60,000 bases of DNA from Membranipora membranacea. Lineage: Eukaryota > Bryozoa > Gymnolaemata > Cheilostomatida > Membraniporidae. The DNA is taken from assembly GCA_914767715.1 (NCBI GenBank), contig OU612066.1, positions 7,013,001-7,073,000 on the forward strand, read 5' to 3'. Under the pieces are notes generated by a model. It searched no databases, was not told where the DNA came from, and worked only from the letters and a program-made list of their open reading frames with translations. Below, piece by piece: positions 24,801 through 37,015 of this stretch (the first letter of the stretch is position 1; the number at the start of each line of letters is the position of its first letter). The translations under genes and the position numbers were made by a program.

Positions 24801-27800
24801 AAGGGATAATACACTTCTGATCTCTGTTTGGCAGCCAATGGAGCACAGAAAAATGTAAGTACATACATAAACTCCTTAGTTGTAATTCAAAACCCCTTGT
24901 TCTGCTCAAATGTGCATTCTAAATTGTAGTTGTGCATCTCCAACAAGAAATAAGACAACTAACAGAATTGCTTGTGAACTGAAAAAAGCTGATTTTGTGA
25001 GCAGTTGTGTGCTCCTACCTCTTGGTCAGTGTTTCAATTATACAGATACTCATGAGTACGCATGTGCAATAATGATGACCTTTGGACTTTAGCTTGTTTT
25101 TTTCTAACAGCCCAGCTTTACACTTTGATTACCATATCCGGTTATGGTAATAAAAGTGTAAAGCTGGGCTGTTAGAAAATAACAAGCTAAAGTCCAAAGG
25201 TCATCATTATTGCACATGCGTACTCATGAGTATCTGTATAATTGAGACACTAACCAAGAGGTAGGAGCACACAACTGCTCACAAAATCAGCTTTTTTCAG
25301 TTCACAAGCAATTCTGTTAGTTGTCTTATTTCTTGTTGGAGATGCACAACTACAATTTAGAATGCACATTTGAGCAGAACAAGGGGTTTTGAATTACAAA
25401 TAAGGAGTTTATGTATGTACATACATTTTTCTGTGCTCCATTGGCTGCCAAACAGAGATCAGAAGTGTATTATCCCTTTAAGTTACTGTGTTCTGGTATA
25501 TGCCTCCTAATGTGACTTGTAGTGACTTCTCTCTCTTGCCACTCGTCGAGTCTGAAATAAATCTCAAACTTTATTCTTTTAGGGTCGGGCCTTTAAAATG
25601 CTGTTTGCATCAGTGATATGTTTACTCACTCACTACATACTGGCTGAGAAATTCAGTGCTGAGTACAATCTTGGTAAGCATTCAACGCAACTCAAAGTGT
25701 GAAAAAAAAAAGAGAACTGAGACTCGCCACCTTCCCGTTATAACAAAAGGCAAAACATGTGTTGTGCTTTTAAATATGCCTTCAACATTGGTTGCCACTA
25801 TGATGTAGAATTCGGTAATGTAAGTCAATGGTACTTTTGTTTGTGCTCCATAGTTCTGAGTGATAACTTACCGATTGATATTTCATTCCCTACAGATCCG
25901 TATGTGATGAGTGCACCTTTCCTGTTGAGACATGTAATCCTATGGATCACAATGTTCTTAGCCAGATGTAAATATTACTTTGGTTGGATTTCATGTAAGT
26001 GAAGTAATATTAAGTTTCATTCTCTTGTGCACATAGGTCAATTGGTTACATCTAGACGCGATGTAGCCTGTCTTGATAAGATTTTTTTGAGTTATGGTGG
26101 GTTGAATTTGCGACCGATTCCAAACACCAAAGCTTGGAGAATATTGGCAACTGTTGATCATCAATTAATCAAGGAGTTGTCTCATACCTGCATATAAACC
26201 ACATTCACTTTTTTGGCAGAATTTCCATTGAGTTGAAGTACTCCCATGATTTGTATGGTCGATTAGTCATACCCAAACATGTGAGGGTTTGTACATTTCT
26301 GTGCCTTAACCCTGACATCTGTTATATTTATATCTAGCCGAGGCAATCTGTTATCTCTGTGGATTGGGGTATGCGTCACATACAGGTGATGACTGGCCAT
26401 CAACCGCAGTGAACCCACTCGGCATTGAGGTGAGTACTGTCAATATTTCGTGTTGGGCTTTGGGCATATCTCTCTTTATATTAGGAGTGAGTTACTGAAA
26501 GGACTATCGGTACAACCGGCGTCCTCAATACCACAGGAACTTACGCCTTATGATGAGACTGCACCTGGCTTTAAGTATGCTGACGTATACAAATCTAAGA
26601 TAATGAATAGTGTTATCCTACGTATAACAAGTCATCTTATATCTGTTTCTTTTCTTGAATTTTTTATTGTATAACACATTATTCTGTTCTATTTTGTAGT
26701 TTGCAACAAGCCTGAAGATGTTCTCTGATAACTGGAACATATTTATCACCCAGTGGTTACATTTTTGCGTATATGAGAGAGTTAAGCGGTACAGGGTTCT
26801 GTGCGTATTCGTGTTTTCAGCAACCTGGCATGGATTCTATCCTGGTTATCTCATGATGTTTATGCCTCTTGCCGCCTGTATTATGTGTGGCAGAAAGGTG
26901 AGTCCTAGCCTGTCTTGACAAGCTTTGTTGTGAGTCTTACCTTTCTTAACTCAATTTCCAGAGAATTTTGCTGGATTATTTTGTTTACAATATCTGTTTA
27001 CGACAAATGATCTGTGTGTAACTGCTTTCGCAAAGTCGCTGGTGAATAGTGTCACATTTTTCTCTTGTGTTACTTGCAGCTGAGGAAAACATTGAGACCA
27101 GTTTTCCAGGGGTCAGAATCTAGTCGATTGGTGTACGATGTTATCACTTGGATAGCAACCACCACAGTCATTGCCTTCAACAGCTGCGCGTTTGAACTTA
27201 AAGCTTGGGATCTTATTTATCCTCTGCAAAGGTATGTCTCAGAACCTTCACAAATTTTTAAGTAGTGCACATTTTAGGTAATCCTATAGCGATTGAATTA
27301 TGTATATATATATCACAACAACATATCAAACCCTTGAGCATAATCACCTTCATCAAAGGTACTAAAAAGCATCAAATTTATAATCCAACTGCATACTGCT
27401 ATGTGCGGTATGACAAATGTCCTAACCGTTACATAGCGTATTTGAACATCAGTATGTGAAACGCATGAAAAACCATGAAAAAAGAGATAGGAATAACAAA
27501 TAACAACTCACATCCTGTTCACATTGCCGCAGTTGAAGAATTTAGCTAACATCCCGAACTCATAATTCATCTGAACCCAATAATAATGCTTTGAAATGTA
27601 AGAAAATATTTATAATAGCTTTTTATTGAGGGTGTAGTAGCTGTTCAGCCTGTAAACGACTGACTTAGCCATAGCTTGAGTGCTGTGTTAGCGGGTTAGC
27701 GGCACCCTTCTCACTTAGCTATCCATGGTTACAGCGAAGAGTGAGATATGTAGCAATTTTTTCGGCAATGCATTCATAATGAGCCAGAAAATATGCAAAA

Positions 27801-28056
27801 CTTCTACATGTCATTGCTCATTTTGTATTGCCCCTGTACCCTTCCAGTTATAATTCATCACTGACTTTCTATTTACAGGTCTTTTTATTTCTGGCCTCAC
27901 ATAGTCGTAGCCGTATTAGTTGTATTGCTACCGTCTGGTTCTGGAAGAAAAGTTGAGAAACAGAAAGAAGTCTACACTAAGAATAATAATAACAATGGCG
28001 GCTTCATTCATCAGAATGGTCACAGCCACAATGGCCATTCACTTCATGCAGGGTAA
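18844..28056 (+). CDS. MBOAT-family lysophospholipid acyltransferase, copy 1
   Basis: Twelve exons: 18844-18882, 19628-19773, 21417-21494, 23098-23190, 23572-23679, 23966-24098, 25583-25673, 25896-25994, 26338-26429, 26700-26897, 27080-27231, 27879-28056. They give 468 residues in a continuous frame. MBOAT enzymes are multi-pass membrane proteins, mostly of the ER, that transfer acyl groups from acyl-CoA to lysophospholipids. The conserved Asn (DNWN, ~306) and catalytic His (SATWHGFYPGY, ~337) are intact. The N-terminal VPVDQ motif and the overall pattern recall MBOAT1/2. I chose the start in frame with VPVDQ and matched it to copy 2; another ATG in the same exon is out of frame. The tail is Asn/Gly/His-rich. 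Introns hold foldback element 2 and two MITE remnants. An AATAAA lies at 28490. The lysophospholipid headgroup used cannot be told from sequence. Confidence 0.95.
23886..23930. repeat. Intronic stem-loop
   Basis: TAAAAATACTTATA at 23886-23899 pairs perfectly with TATAAGTATTTTTA at 23917-23930 around a 17-nt loop. It sits about 35 bp upstream of the exon starting at 23966 in MBOAT copy 1, close to the branch-point region. Confidence 0.7.
24798..25481. mobile_element. Foldback element 2, 684 bp, near-perfect arms
   Basis: The left arm (24798 to about 25134) and right arm (about 25140-25481) are nearly identical reverse complements, with a loop of only a few bases at the centre. The outer ends read TTAAAGGGATAATACACTTC and its complement ending CCCTTTAA, so TTAA flanks both sides. 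There is no transposase. The element lies in intron 6 of MBOAT copy 1, ending about 100 bp before the next exon. The high arm identity suggests a recent insertion or ongoing arm conversion. Confidence 0.9.
26064..26090. mobile_element. TAGCCTGTCTT-family MITE end
   Basis: The sequence TAGCCTGTCTTGATAAG resembles the terminal repeat of the family. The rest of the element is not recognisable. It lies in intron 8 of MBOAT copy 1. Confidence 0.5.
26906..26932. mobile_element. TAGCCTGTCTTGACAAGCTTTGTT MITE end, intron 10 of MBOAT copy 1
   Basis: The family's terminal repeat begins exactly 9 nt after the exon end at 26897. In MBOAT copy 2 a full-length member begins exactly 9 nt after the equivalent exon end. 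Here only the left end survives. Confidence 0.7.
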
Positions 28057-29425
28057 AAAGTCGGAGGCCTGAGGATTGATCTTTTTTATCTTCTCAATCT
28101 CTTTGCTTCCAAAAATCACTTTTTCCCCCCATGACAGATACAACTTATATGATAGCATATCTATTTACACTGCTGCTTCTGTCGATATGATATTATAGTT
28201 TTTCTTACAATGAACTTTATACTGCGTATACTATCATAGATTTAAGGTGATCCCAACTACTGTTTGCTCAATATTTTCTTTCTTTTTATATATTTCTCCA
28301 GTTGTGATTTGGCAGAAATAACAAGTGTTTAGTGGGTGATAAACAGTTGATTTCCTGAGTCGTCTGCTCAATGCTATGATTATTCTATCATTTTAATTTT
28401 AGTGATCAAGTCATCTCATAGATACATAGATACCTAGTCACTGAATGGATAAAAAACATTACCTTCCCCATCCTGCTGCATGAAGGCAGAATAAAGAGGT
28501 TAATCTGCCCCATAAACTGATCATGCTTTCGTCCTTGGACAATGTGATAGATATTGTAAAATAATCCTCATTTTCCAACAGATTTATTCCATCTATTGTG
28601 AAGAGGCAATATTGCTGTATAGTGCACCTATAAATTTTGATGCATAAAGGAAATTATGAGGTACTTCTTGGACCAGCCCTAACACATGAGCCATCTGTAA
28701 TACCTCTTCGTGAGTTTGGAAAGCCTGAGCCACTGTGCATTAAACAGAAACTCCCGAGACTTAGTAAAAATCTTTGTTTATGTAAATTCCTCCTGAGGTA
28801 AAAGATCATTATCTCTCGTTTACACTTTGACATTAGCCTTGTCAGCCGAGCTTCTGATGGGCTGTGTGCCAAGGCTAGAATGGACTCCCTTCAAAAGAGA
28901 CATTTATCATTCTGGGTTCCATAGTGATCCCGGATATCCAGGCTGTTGACATAAACTACTTCAAAGAAGATATAGTAACATGTTGGATATAAGCATAATT
29001 TTGACGATTAAAACTGTTGATAAATATCAGATAAATTCCCGGCTCACTTGACGAACCCAGCAATTTAGAAAGGGTATTATACGCGATTGGAAGCATCTTC
29101 CAGGTGAGTGGATATACCTGTAATGTAAATTATAAGGTAGAATTCTTTGAAATTAAAACTGCTTATTAACCTTTGCATTACACTGCATATTACACGAAGC
29201 TTGAAAAGTTTGTTTGCTCATTTTCTGGTGATGATTGGTAAATGTTGGGCACTGTACGGATATTCGGCACATTGATAACAAAATTCACAATTACCCTTTG
29301 CTACCTGTGAAAAATTGGACCAAATTTTCTGTAGCTTTGAAAATTGATGTAGACGTCTGGTCCCTGATTGCAGTAGTTGCGAGAGCGTTTAAAGCGTAGC
29401 ATACTATCTACTGAGGGCTACCATT
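28057..29425. other. Intergenic region between the two MBOAT copies
   Basis: I see no coding exon. A likely polyadenylation signal AATAAA for copy 1 lies at 28490-28495. The remainder should contain the promoter and 5' UTR of copy 2, but no TATA box or other element stands out. Confidence 0.6.
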
Positions 29426-32400
29426 ATGTTGGCAGAAATATTGGACGTACCTATTGACCAGGTGAGTGTTTCTGTTTAACTCAAGATGCTCATACATGTG
29501 TGGTGTGAAGTTGACTGTACTGTACAAGCCCAAAAAACTGCCCCTGAAATATATCGCTTCAATTTACACTGCATTTATTTCACTTGGTTTTAGTTTTGAT
29601 CTTGGGCTGCAATACTGCAATGAAAAAATATTTAGAGTAAAGATGAATAAGAAGATGCTATTCCTTTCGTTGACTGTTTTCACAGCTGATAGTCTTGTCA
29701 TGTCAGTTACTTTCAATACCCGCTGCGGTTATATTCTACCACTACCTCAGCCCGAAGACGACCAGCACAACGACACGACATGCTGTCGCCGCTACTCTTG
29801 GCCTCATCTTAGTCACTATTCTATATGGATAGTAAGTTGCATGCAACTACAGTTCAATTCATAGTTGGTCCTAGAATAGAGATGGCCTTTTATTTATATT
29901 AGAATGGCATTATCCTCAAAAGCCAGCTCAATAATCTTGACCAATTTAAATGACATGTCTTCTTGTGACAATCTCACTTCCTTTATTATCGAATTGCTTC
30001 AGTAATCATGCGTTTTTGGCACCTAAAATGCTATTTGTTTTACATTATGCAATGTCTCATCCTCATATTTATATTCTCCTGTTGTGTCAAAAAAATTGAA
30101 AACCAATGGTCTGTTACTAATTCGAAACGTTCTTGGAAGGACTTCGATCTTACATATCTGGTTGACAATCATCTTTTTTGAAAAACATCATAGCATCACC
30201 CACTTCAGATCAATATGTTTGCCTGGATCTGCCCCCCTGTTGTATATAATGAGAATGCTTTTTCTTGTAGTGAGTCTGTACATCTATGGTTGATGAGTGT
30301 TACCGGTTATGTTTTAATGCATATCCTGCCTTCAGGCCAGCGTGGCTGGTGAGTACCCATCTCCTATCTAACAGCTCTTACCTAATTCTTACACTATGTT
30401 TTTCCACTAGTTTACTTTTATCAAGACTAATTTGTCCTCCCTAATTGTCGGAGATAAATTTAGGAAAAGTATGGTACAGCTTAGCCTGTCTTAACAAGCT
30501 TTGTTCGATGGGGGGGAAACAAACTCTGTTCCCCCCTCCCACCAAACAAAGCTTTTTAAGACAGGCTAGGTACAGCTGCTCTCAAGCCTGTTTTCTTGGA
30601 AGCATCATATAGATTGGCATTGCAGCCAGGGTATCAACATGAGTAAAAATAACTGCCATCTCCTGCAAAGTCAAAACAAGGGGATGGAGTGCAAAATAAT
30701 AAGTGAGTAAAATGAGATGAGATGATTATAAATTATTGCAATAAGTAGCCTCAAGAATGCGGATATATGTGAAATTTAAGAGAAAAAAGACACTTTGATA
30801 ACTGACTTTGTTTTGGCGTAACCATTGCACTCTATATTATGCTTCTTTTCTTGTTGTTGTTTGACAGGATGACCTTTGCTGCTTGTGTTCTTCATGTGTT
30901 GGGTGTTCATCTACACAATTATCTCTTTCATTACATGGAGTTCAGGGTTGACGTTACTCAGTGAGTTGTGCTCTCTTTTCTAATGTGCACTATGATGATC
31001 AGTCAGTAATGATAGTATATAAGCCCACACTATCAGACAATCAATCTCATCTAGCTACATATTAAATTCAGAAATCAAAATGCTGAGATGTATATAAATA
31101 AATACATATATTTATTCTGTGTGCAAGAACAACAAAATATGGTATGTCAAATGTCACAAAGGGTGAGAGTTCATCTATGGTCCATGATCTCATGAGTCGA
31201 ACGAAAACGCTTACAAATTTTCAGTTTTCAGCTGAAAATCGCAAATTTCTATATTGACAGTTCCCTAATGATACTGACCATTAAAGTATCATATACTGCA
31301 TTTTCTCTGGACGATTATCATAAAAGTGAAGAAGACATGACTTCAAGCCAGCAAAAATATAAACTAAAGTAAGTAACATACCATAGAGCAATGGTCGCTT
31401 TGAGGTGGTACTTCTTTGAACATTTGCCAGTTGTCTATGCAGGTTTGAGCAACAGTTTGATTTTAAACTTAGAGGGATGGGGTAGAAGAAAATCACAGCT
31501 CGATATCCGTACAGAGAATACTGGAGAGTATCCATTACAAAGTCACTGCTCACTGCTCACTGCTCACTGCTCACTGCTCACTGATCAAGATAAATTGTTT
31601 TAAGCATGATTAACTGCAGAACATTCCTTTTGATTCTTGTCAGTTTTGAAATACAATAAAAAATCTGTAGTTTTTTATTTTGGCAACAAAATGGGGTCAA
31701 TACCCTGTTGCGCAAGCATAAGCTGAACTCGAGAGAGTTTATTCAAAACATTAAACAGCTTTGTACCTACAGTAGCTAATTGGAAGTATCCGCGTAGGGG
31801 GGGGGGGGGGTGAAAACTGATGTCCTTTTTCAATCATGCAACATAATATGTAAAAATTTCAGTACTGCATATGTAATACATGTATATAGGTTTTAGAAAC
31901 ACTTGGATACAAGTTTCCCGCAGTAGACCCTTGGCTTAGGATTAGAGGACATGCTTTGTTGTTGGAGCTTGTGAAATGTCTGTGCTGCTCTGATGTGTGT
32001 CTTACCACTAAAGGTCCGGTTTCTATCTTTTACAGGGACGTACCAACACTTTTTGAATATATGAGCTACTGTTTCTGTTTTCTCGGTGTTGTTTTTGGTC
32101 CATCCTATCATTACAGTGATTATCAGATATTCATCAGAGGCGACCAGTATAAATCTAAATGGCCTGCTGTGAGTATAAATCACATTGCTAAAGTGACGTC
32201 GTCCACATACAAATTTACAACTATATAATTATATATTTAAATAGATATACGCATGAAACTCAATACGATGGGCGCTCCTACCAATTACATCATAACAGAA
32301 TGCCCATGAACCAAATAAAGACTGGCATTGTATCTCTAACACGGGTAGCGGCAGGTGCTGATTTCCCACCGACAGCTGATTGGCTAGCCCCCATTGACCC

Positions 32401-35400
32401 ATTCAATTTCTAAAAGAAGGAAAAAAAATCCCTTGCTGCCTCACCTCTCATTTCTTGTTTTATCTACACAGGGTCGGGCTGTCAGAATGCTGATTGCGTC
32501 AGTCATATGTCTGCTCGTTCACTTCTTACTCGCTGATAAATTTGGTGCTGAGTACAATCTCGGTGAGAATTTTTCTTATCTGTCTCTAAAGTTTTTAAGC
32601 TATCATTTCTTACCTCGGGAATTGTTGTATATGTGTATGTATATGTACATATATGCATATGTAAGTGTATATTTATGTTCATTATGCTTAGGAGTTGGGA
32701 ACTTGTGAATAGAACTGAACTAAATAGTTACTTTACGTGTACTTTTATTATGTTTAATGCGCCAATTTCAACAAGCAGTAATCTTTTAGTACAATTTTAG
32801 ACATAAAATATTTGTTGACTTTCTATTCCTTGCAGATCCGTCCGTGATGAGTGCTCCTTTCCTGTTGAGACATGTAATCCTAGCGCTCACAATATCCCTG
32901 GTTAGATGTAAATATTACTTCGGTTGGCTCTCATGTAAGTGAAGTACATGTATTACTATCTTCCTGTTTTACTGAGCCATACACCGATGAATTATGAGTA
33001 ACCAGCAGAATTATTGGTTGTGTTGCATCACTGCAACTCAATAAACTGTAACTGAAAATTTTCCATTTTTCATCTATGATCTTTGGTTAATAATAATTTA
33101 ATTTATACAGTCTTTGGATTTACCTCATCTCTCATTTTCAATGGTATAAATACAATTTTTACTGGTCTTATTTTCTGAATTTTTGCAGAAATCTTCCGCA
33201 CTTATTCCCTTACAATAATATTTAGATAACAAAATGGTTTAAAATTGTGTATCATAATTCTTGGTTATGTTCTTATGCCCCTTTTTAGCCGAGGCAATTT
33301 GCTATCTCTGTGGTCTGGGTTATGAGTCAAATACAGACGATGACTGGCCATCAATGGCTGCGGATCCAATTGCCATTGAGGTAAGCACTTACAGGGTTGC
33401 TGAGTTCGTTTAGGGAGTTTGCTATTCATTGGCAGCGGATAATTGTTGCCGGAGTTGTTGGTCCGTATTACGATTGTTTGAGCCGAGGCGTTTTAGCAAT
33501 GATATTTCAATGACAAGCTTGTTCAATCAACTTTACAAGTTTATAATTATATTTGTAGTTCAAACTCTTGAATCCTTCTGTGTTTAGTGTAATTATTCTA
33601 TATTTTATTGTATTGTTCTGTATTTTATTGTATTGAACTGTATTGTATTACACAGTATTTTCCTCTGTGTTTTAGTGTTCGACCAGTCTGAAGATGTCCC
33701 TGGCTAACTGGAATGTATTTGTGACAAAGTGGTATCAGTTTTGTGTTTATGAGAGAGTTAAGCAGCACAGGGTACTGTGTGTATTTATACTTTCCACTAT
33801 CTGGCATGGATTCTACCCTGGTTATTTCATGCTGTTTATGCCTCTTGCTGTCAATGTTTTGTGCGGAAGGAAGGTGAGTAATAGCCTGATATATCTTATC
33901 CTTTCCTTTGTTCGGTGGAGGGGGGCCTCCCCCTTCACACTGAACAAAGCTTGTCAAGACAGGCTAGATATGGCTTAGATGATCAGCGATTAACATTTTC
34001 ACCCATCCAATAATTTTATAAAATCATATCAATAAAGGTTTTTTTCCACAAGGCTCAAAAATACTCCCAGGGTGTTTGGACAAATAGGGTAGAGTTTTGA
34101 GCCAACTAATTTCCATTTGGGCTAGTTGAATTAAAGCTTTCAAGCTTGCAAAGAAAAATGGAAAAAATTTGATATATCCTTACTTGTTTCGTTTCTCTAT
34201 TCCTTGTATCAACGATATATCCGCTTTATTTCATTTTGTGAACTTTCATCATGTCATCTTTGCAGCTTTATAAATTTGAAACTTCAGAGTGGCCGGTGGC
34301 TCATTGTTACCATTCTCACATATATAACCCTATCATATAGAACATCTTTGTTTTGTAAACATAAATTAAATCTTGAATAATTTTAGTTTTATTTATGGGA
34401 AATTTGCTGAAGATTATCTCAGATGTTTATCGAGAAAAATTTTCAAATGCCCATCTAAATGGGCCCACTTCAAAGAACGCACTAGTGTAAATATTTCTAC
34501 CAGAATAGCAGCTGTGAATCATTGCATGAGCACCAAATTTCTTCCCATATCATTGCAGCTGCAAAAAGCAAAAAATGGTGCCATTATCAAAAGTGGTAGT
34601 GGGTTTCATTAGTGATCCACTTACTTTATTATTTATAGTCTGTTTGAAGCTTAGCCAGCTTTTTATGCCAGGGAAGTTATTTCAGCAAAAACCACAAAAC
34701 AATAACAATACCTGGTGATATGTAGAACAAAGTGTGGTGTTATCTATTCTTCCAGATTTAAGCAGAAGCCATAGCTAGCAGCAGTATGTAGGTAGCGAGC
34801 AATTCAGACTATCAGTAAAAAATGATAGAAATGTGTCTCTTTTTAAATCTGCATTATAAATTATATATCAGGCACTCCTGCAACCTATAACTCACAATAT
34901 TATCTGTGAAGTCTGTATCGGTCAAGCTGCTGTTGAATGGTGCTATATTTCTTTCCCATCTTACTTTCAGCTGAGAAAGACATTGAGACCACTTTTCCAA
35001 GGGTGTAAATCTAGCCAGTTGTTGTACGATGTCATCACTTGGTTGGCAACAACCGTTGTTCTTTCTTTCCACACATGCGCGTTCGAGCTCAAACGATGGG
35101 ATCTCATATATCCTCTGCAAAGGTAAGCCATTGGACGGAAGCACGGAATGATTTTTTTGTCATAAGGTACAAAGTGCAACAGATCAAGATGGGGAGATAC
35201 TGTGGCACACTGCAATATTTTCAGAAAGCCACTGAGGCCATCTTTGTTGCATCTCCTTGTCTTTAACTCCTTGAGCAGATGCACCATAAATCATACAATA
35301 AACCCTGGATAAATACCAAAATTGATTCTACAAAATAACATATTGATACTATTTCTGGCCATTACTTATTTACTGCCAAGAACTACTGCTTTCACACCCA

Positions 35401-36427
35401 CTTGTTTCCCATGGTTTTTAATCACTAATAAATTTATGTATCCAATGTACACAAAATGAATCAACCAATTGAAATAAAGCAGGTTAAACCACACCCACGG
35501 AGTTGGATGTCCATGTCTTATCCCGTCACATCTAGAACAAGTTTTTTCCCTCTGTGGGACTCCGTGGTGAAGGGATATTGCAAAGATTAGGTATCGAGGC
35601 GCCACCACAGAATGAAAAAACGTGTTCTATGTCTCATCTAACTCCTTGTTCATATTCAGACCATATTATTTGCCTGCCACACTCACATCATGCTATGGGT
35701 GATACAATTATCAACAGGCCTTTGGGCGCCATTTGGGCTATCTGAAATGTGCTGGAGAGATTGATCAACCGACCGCTTCTCGCCTATAGGCTAAGATCAA
35801 AGTGTCACTGCCAATGGCTGATTAGTGCCTGTTTCAGTTTCTGGCAGCTTGCTGCACACTTACGATTAGGAGGTCCACCATGGCCTCACCTCAGGATGCA
35901 TTCTAGTTTACTAGGATGTATCACACTCTCAGTACGAGGACTTCGGGCAACTTGTGTCCCTCTTTAGGGGCAGCCCACCCTCTGTTTTGTCATAAACAGG
36001 TTGATCAACCGAAACTTCCACAAAAAAATAAAATAAGTTTTTCACTTATTTCTAGTTAATGCTTAATATGTCTCTGTATACTCAATCAGCAACGATACTA
36101 TCACAGACAAAGATTAAATCTAACTCACGGCATCGTCAGCGTTTGTGGCTTATCACATTATCCTGGCATATCCCAATAGAATATTGGCACTAAGGGTTAG
36201 AATCAGACAACGGCATCAATTTGTTGCAGAAGTTAGTTCTTCAATTTCTCACTGATACAAGCGCTTTCTCTTACAGGTCGTTTTATTTCTGGCCTCACAT
36301 AGCTGTAGCTGTATTGATAGTACTTCTACCGTCTGGTTCTGGAAGAAAAGTTGAGAAGAAAGAAGTTTTTAATAATAACAACATTGACAGCCACCATTCA
36401 CTTTACGCAGAAAAGAAGTCAAACTGA
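29426..36427 (+). CDS. MBOAT-family lysophospholipid acyltransferase, copy 2
   Basis: Twelve exons: 29426-29461, 29686-29831, 30271-30348, 30868-30960, 31261-31368, 32036-32168, 32472-32562, 32836-32934, 33289-33380, 33676-33873, 34971-35122, 36277-36427. They give 458 residues. Exons 2 to 11 have exactly the lengths of copy 1, so this is a tandem duplicate. The Asn (LANWN, ~305) and catalytic His (STIWHGFYPGY, ~336) are intact, and the frame is open throughout, so it looks functional. The first exon encodes MLAEILDVPIDQ. Unlike copy 1, the C-terminus ends KKSN, which fits the KKXX dilysine ER-retrieval signal. Reaction and location are as for copy 1. Substrate preference may differ between the copies but cannot be read from the sequence. 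Confidence 0.95.
30482..30568. mobile_element. Complete 87-bp MITE, TAGCCTGTCTTAACAAGC family
   Basis: The left end TAGCCTGTCTTAACAAGCTT and the right end, its complement ending in GACAGGCTA, form inverted repeats of about 25 bp. The centre is G-rich on one side and C-rich on the other. TA at both outer edges fits a TA target site. It lies in intron 3 of MBOAT copy 2. Confidence 0.8.
31543..31584. repeat. 7-bp tandem repeat (TCACTGC)n
   Basis: About six tandem copies of TCACTGC lie in intron 5 of MBOAT copy 2. Confidence 0.85.
31797..31810. repeat. G14 homopolymer
   Basis: An uninterrupted run of 14 G lies in intron 5 of MBOAT copy 2. It is a possible quadruplex former and a likely site of sequencing length error. 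Confidence 0.85.
33882..33966. mobile_element. Complete 85-bp MITE in intron 10 of MBOAT copy 2
   Basis: It starts TAGCCTG nine bases after exon 10 ends. It closes with AAAGCTTGTCAAGACAGGCTA at 33966, the complement of the family end. The left arm has diverged more than the right. The centre is again G-rich then C-rich. Confidence 0.75.
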
Positions 36428-36782
36428 ATGATTTATATTCCCTTAATTCCTATAAATCCTCAAAAGCTCTGAGGAACACATTCCCTGGCAACCGAAATCT
36501 CGCTTAAACACAGATTAAGGAACCAGGGAGGGTGAGATATACCCTCCAACCCTCCCTGAAGGAACAATGGACAAAATCCTTTGGAGTTTTCTCCTCTTGA
36601 ATTGAAATTTGAGGACAGACTCGGTTAAGAGTGAGCGGCAGTATTAATAATTATTCCTAGCATGATTTCTATAATAATGAAGCTCCTAATTATAGTTCAT
36701 TTGCTGCAAATTACTGGGTTGATATCACATATTTAGTAGTAGACTGTAGTTATTTTTTCACATGAATAGTATTTCGATGCTC
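36428..36782. other. 3' flank of MBOAT copy 2
   Basis: AT-rich sequence without a coding exon. It should include the 3' UTR of copy 2, but I see no standard AATAAA signal close to the stop codon. Confidence 0.5.
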
Positions 36783-37015
36783 AATAACGCGATATATCGC
36801 CTTTCCAGTTTCTCAGGAACTACTTGTATCATTTCAAAGTTTCCATCACTGATATATCAGTATTAGTTAGACTTCTCAAGACGAAGAGCCATAATCAATA
36901 ATCGCTTTGATAAAATCTAGATAAACCCCATGCTGTTCATCATGCTGACAACAAATTTGAACGACAGTTGGAGTTAAAATTTTGGTTGTTATTTGCTACG
37001 GTTGTTACAGTCACT
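36783..37015. mobile_element. Truncated copy of the 1.1-kb TIR element
   Basis: The start (aacgcgatatatcgccttt) matches the left terminal repeat of the 984-2096 element. The segment near 36930-36960 (tgttcatcatgctgacaaca) matches that element around 1547-1570. Internal sequence between these matches is deleted, and the right end is missing where LINE sequence begins. Confidence 0.7.

Noticed and set aside
31543-31584. CRISPR-like short repeats
   Set aside because: It is a simple 7-bp tandem repeat without spacers in a eukaryotic intron.
33625-33978. Open frames on both strands around MBOAT copy 2 exon 10
   Set aside because: The minus frame is a shadow, and the plus frame reads past the true donor into the MITE.
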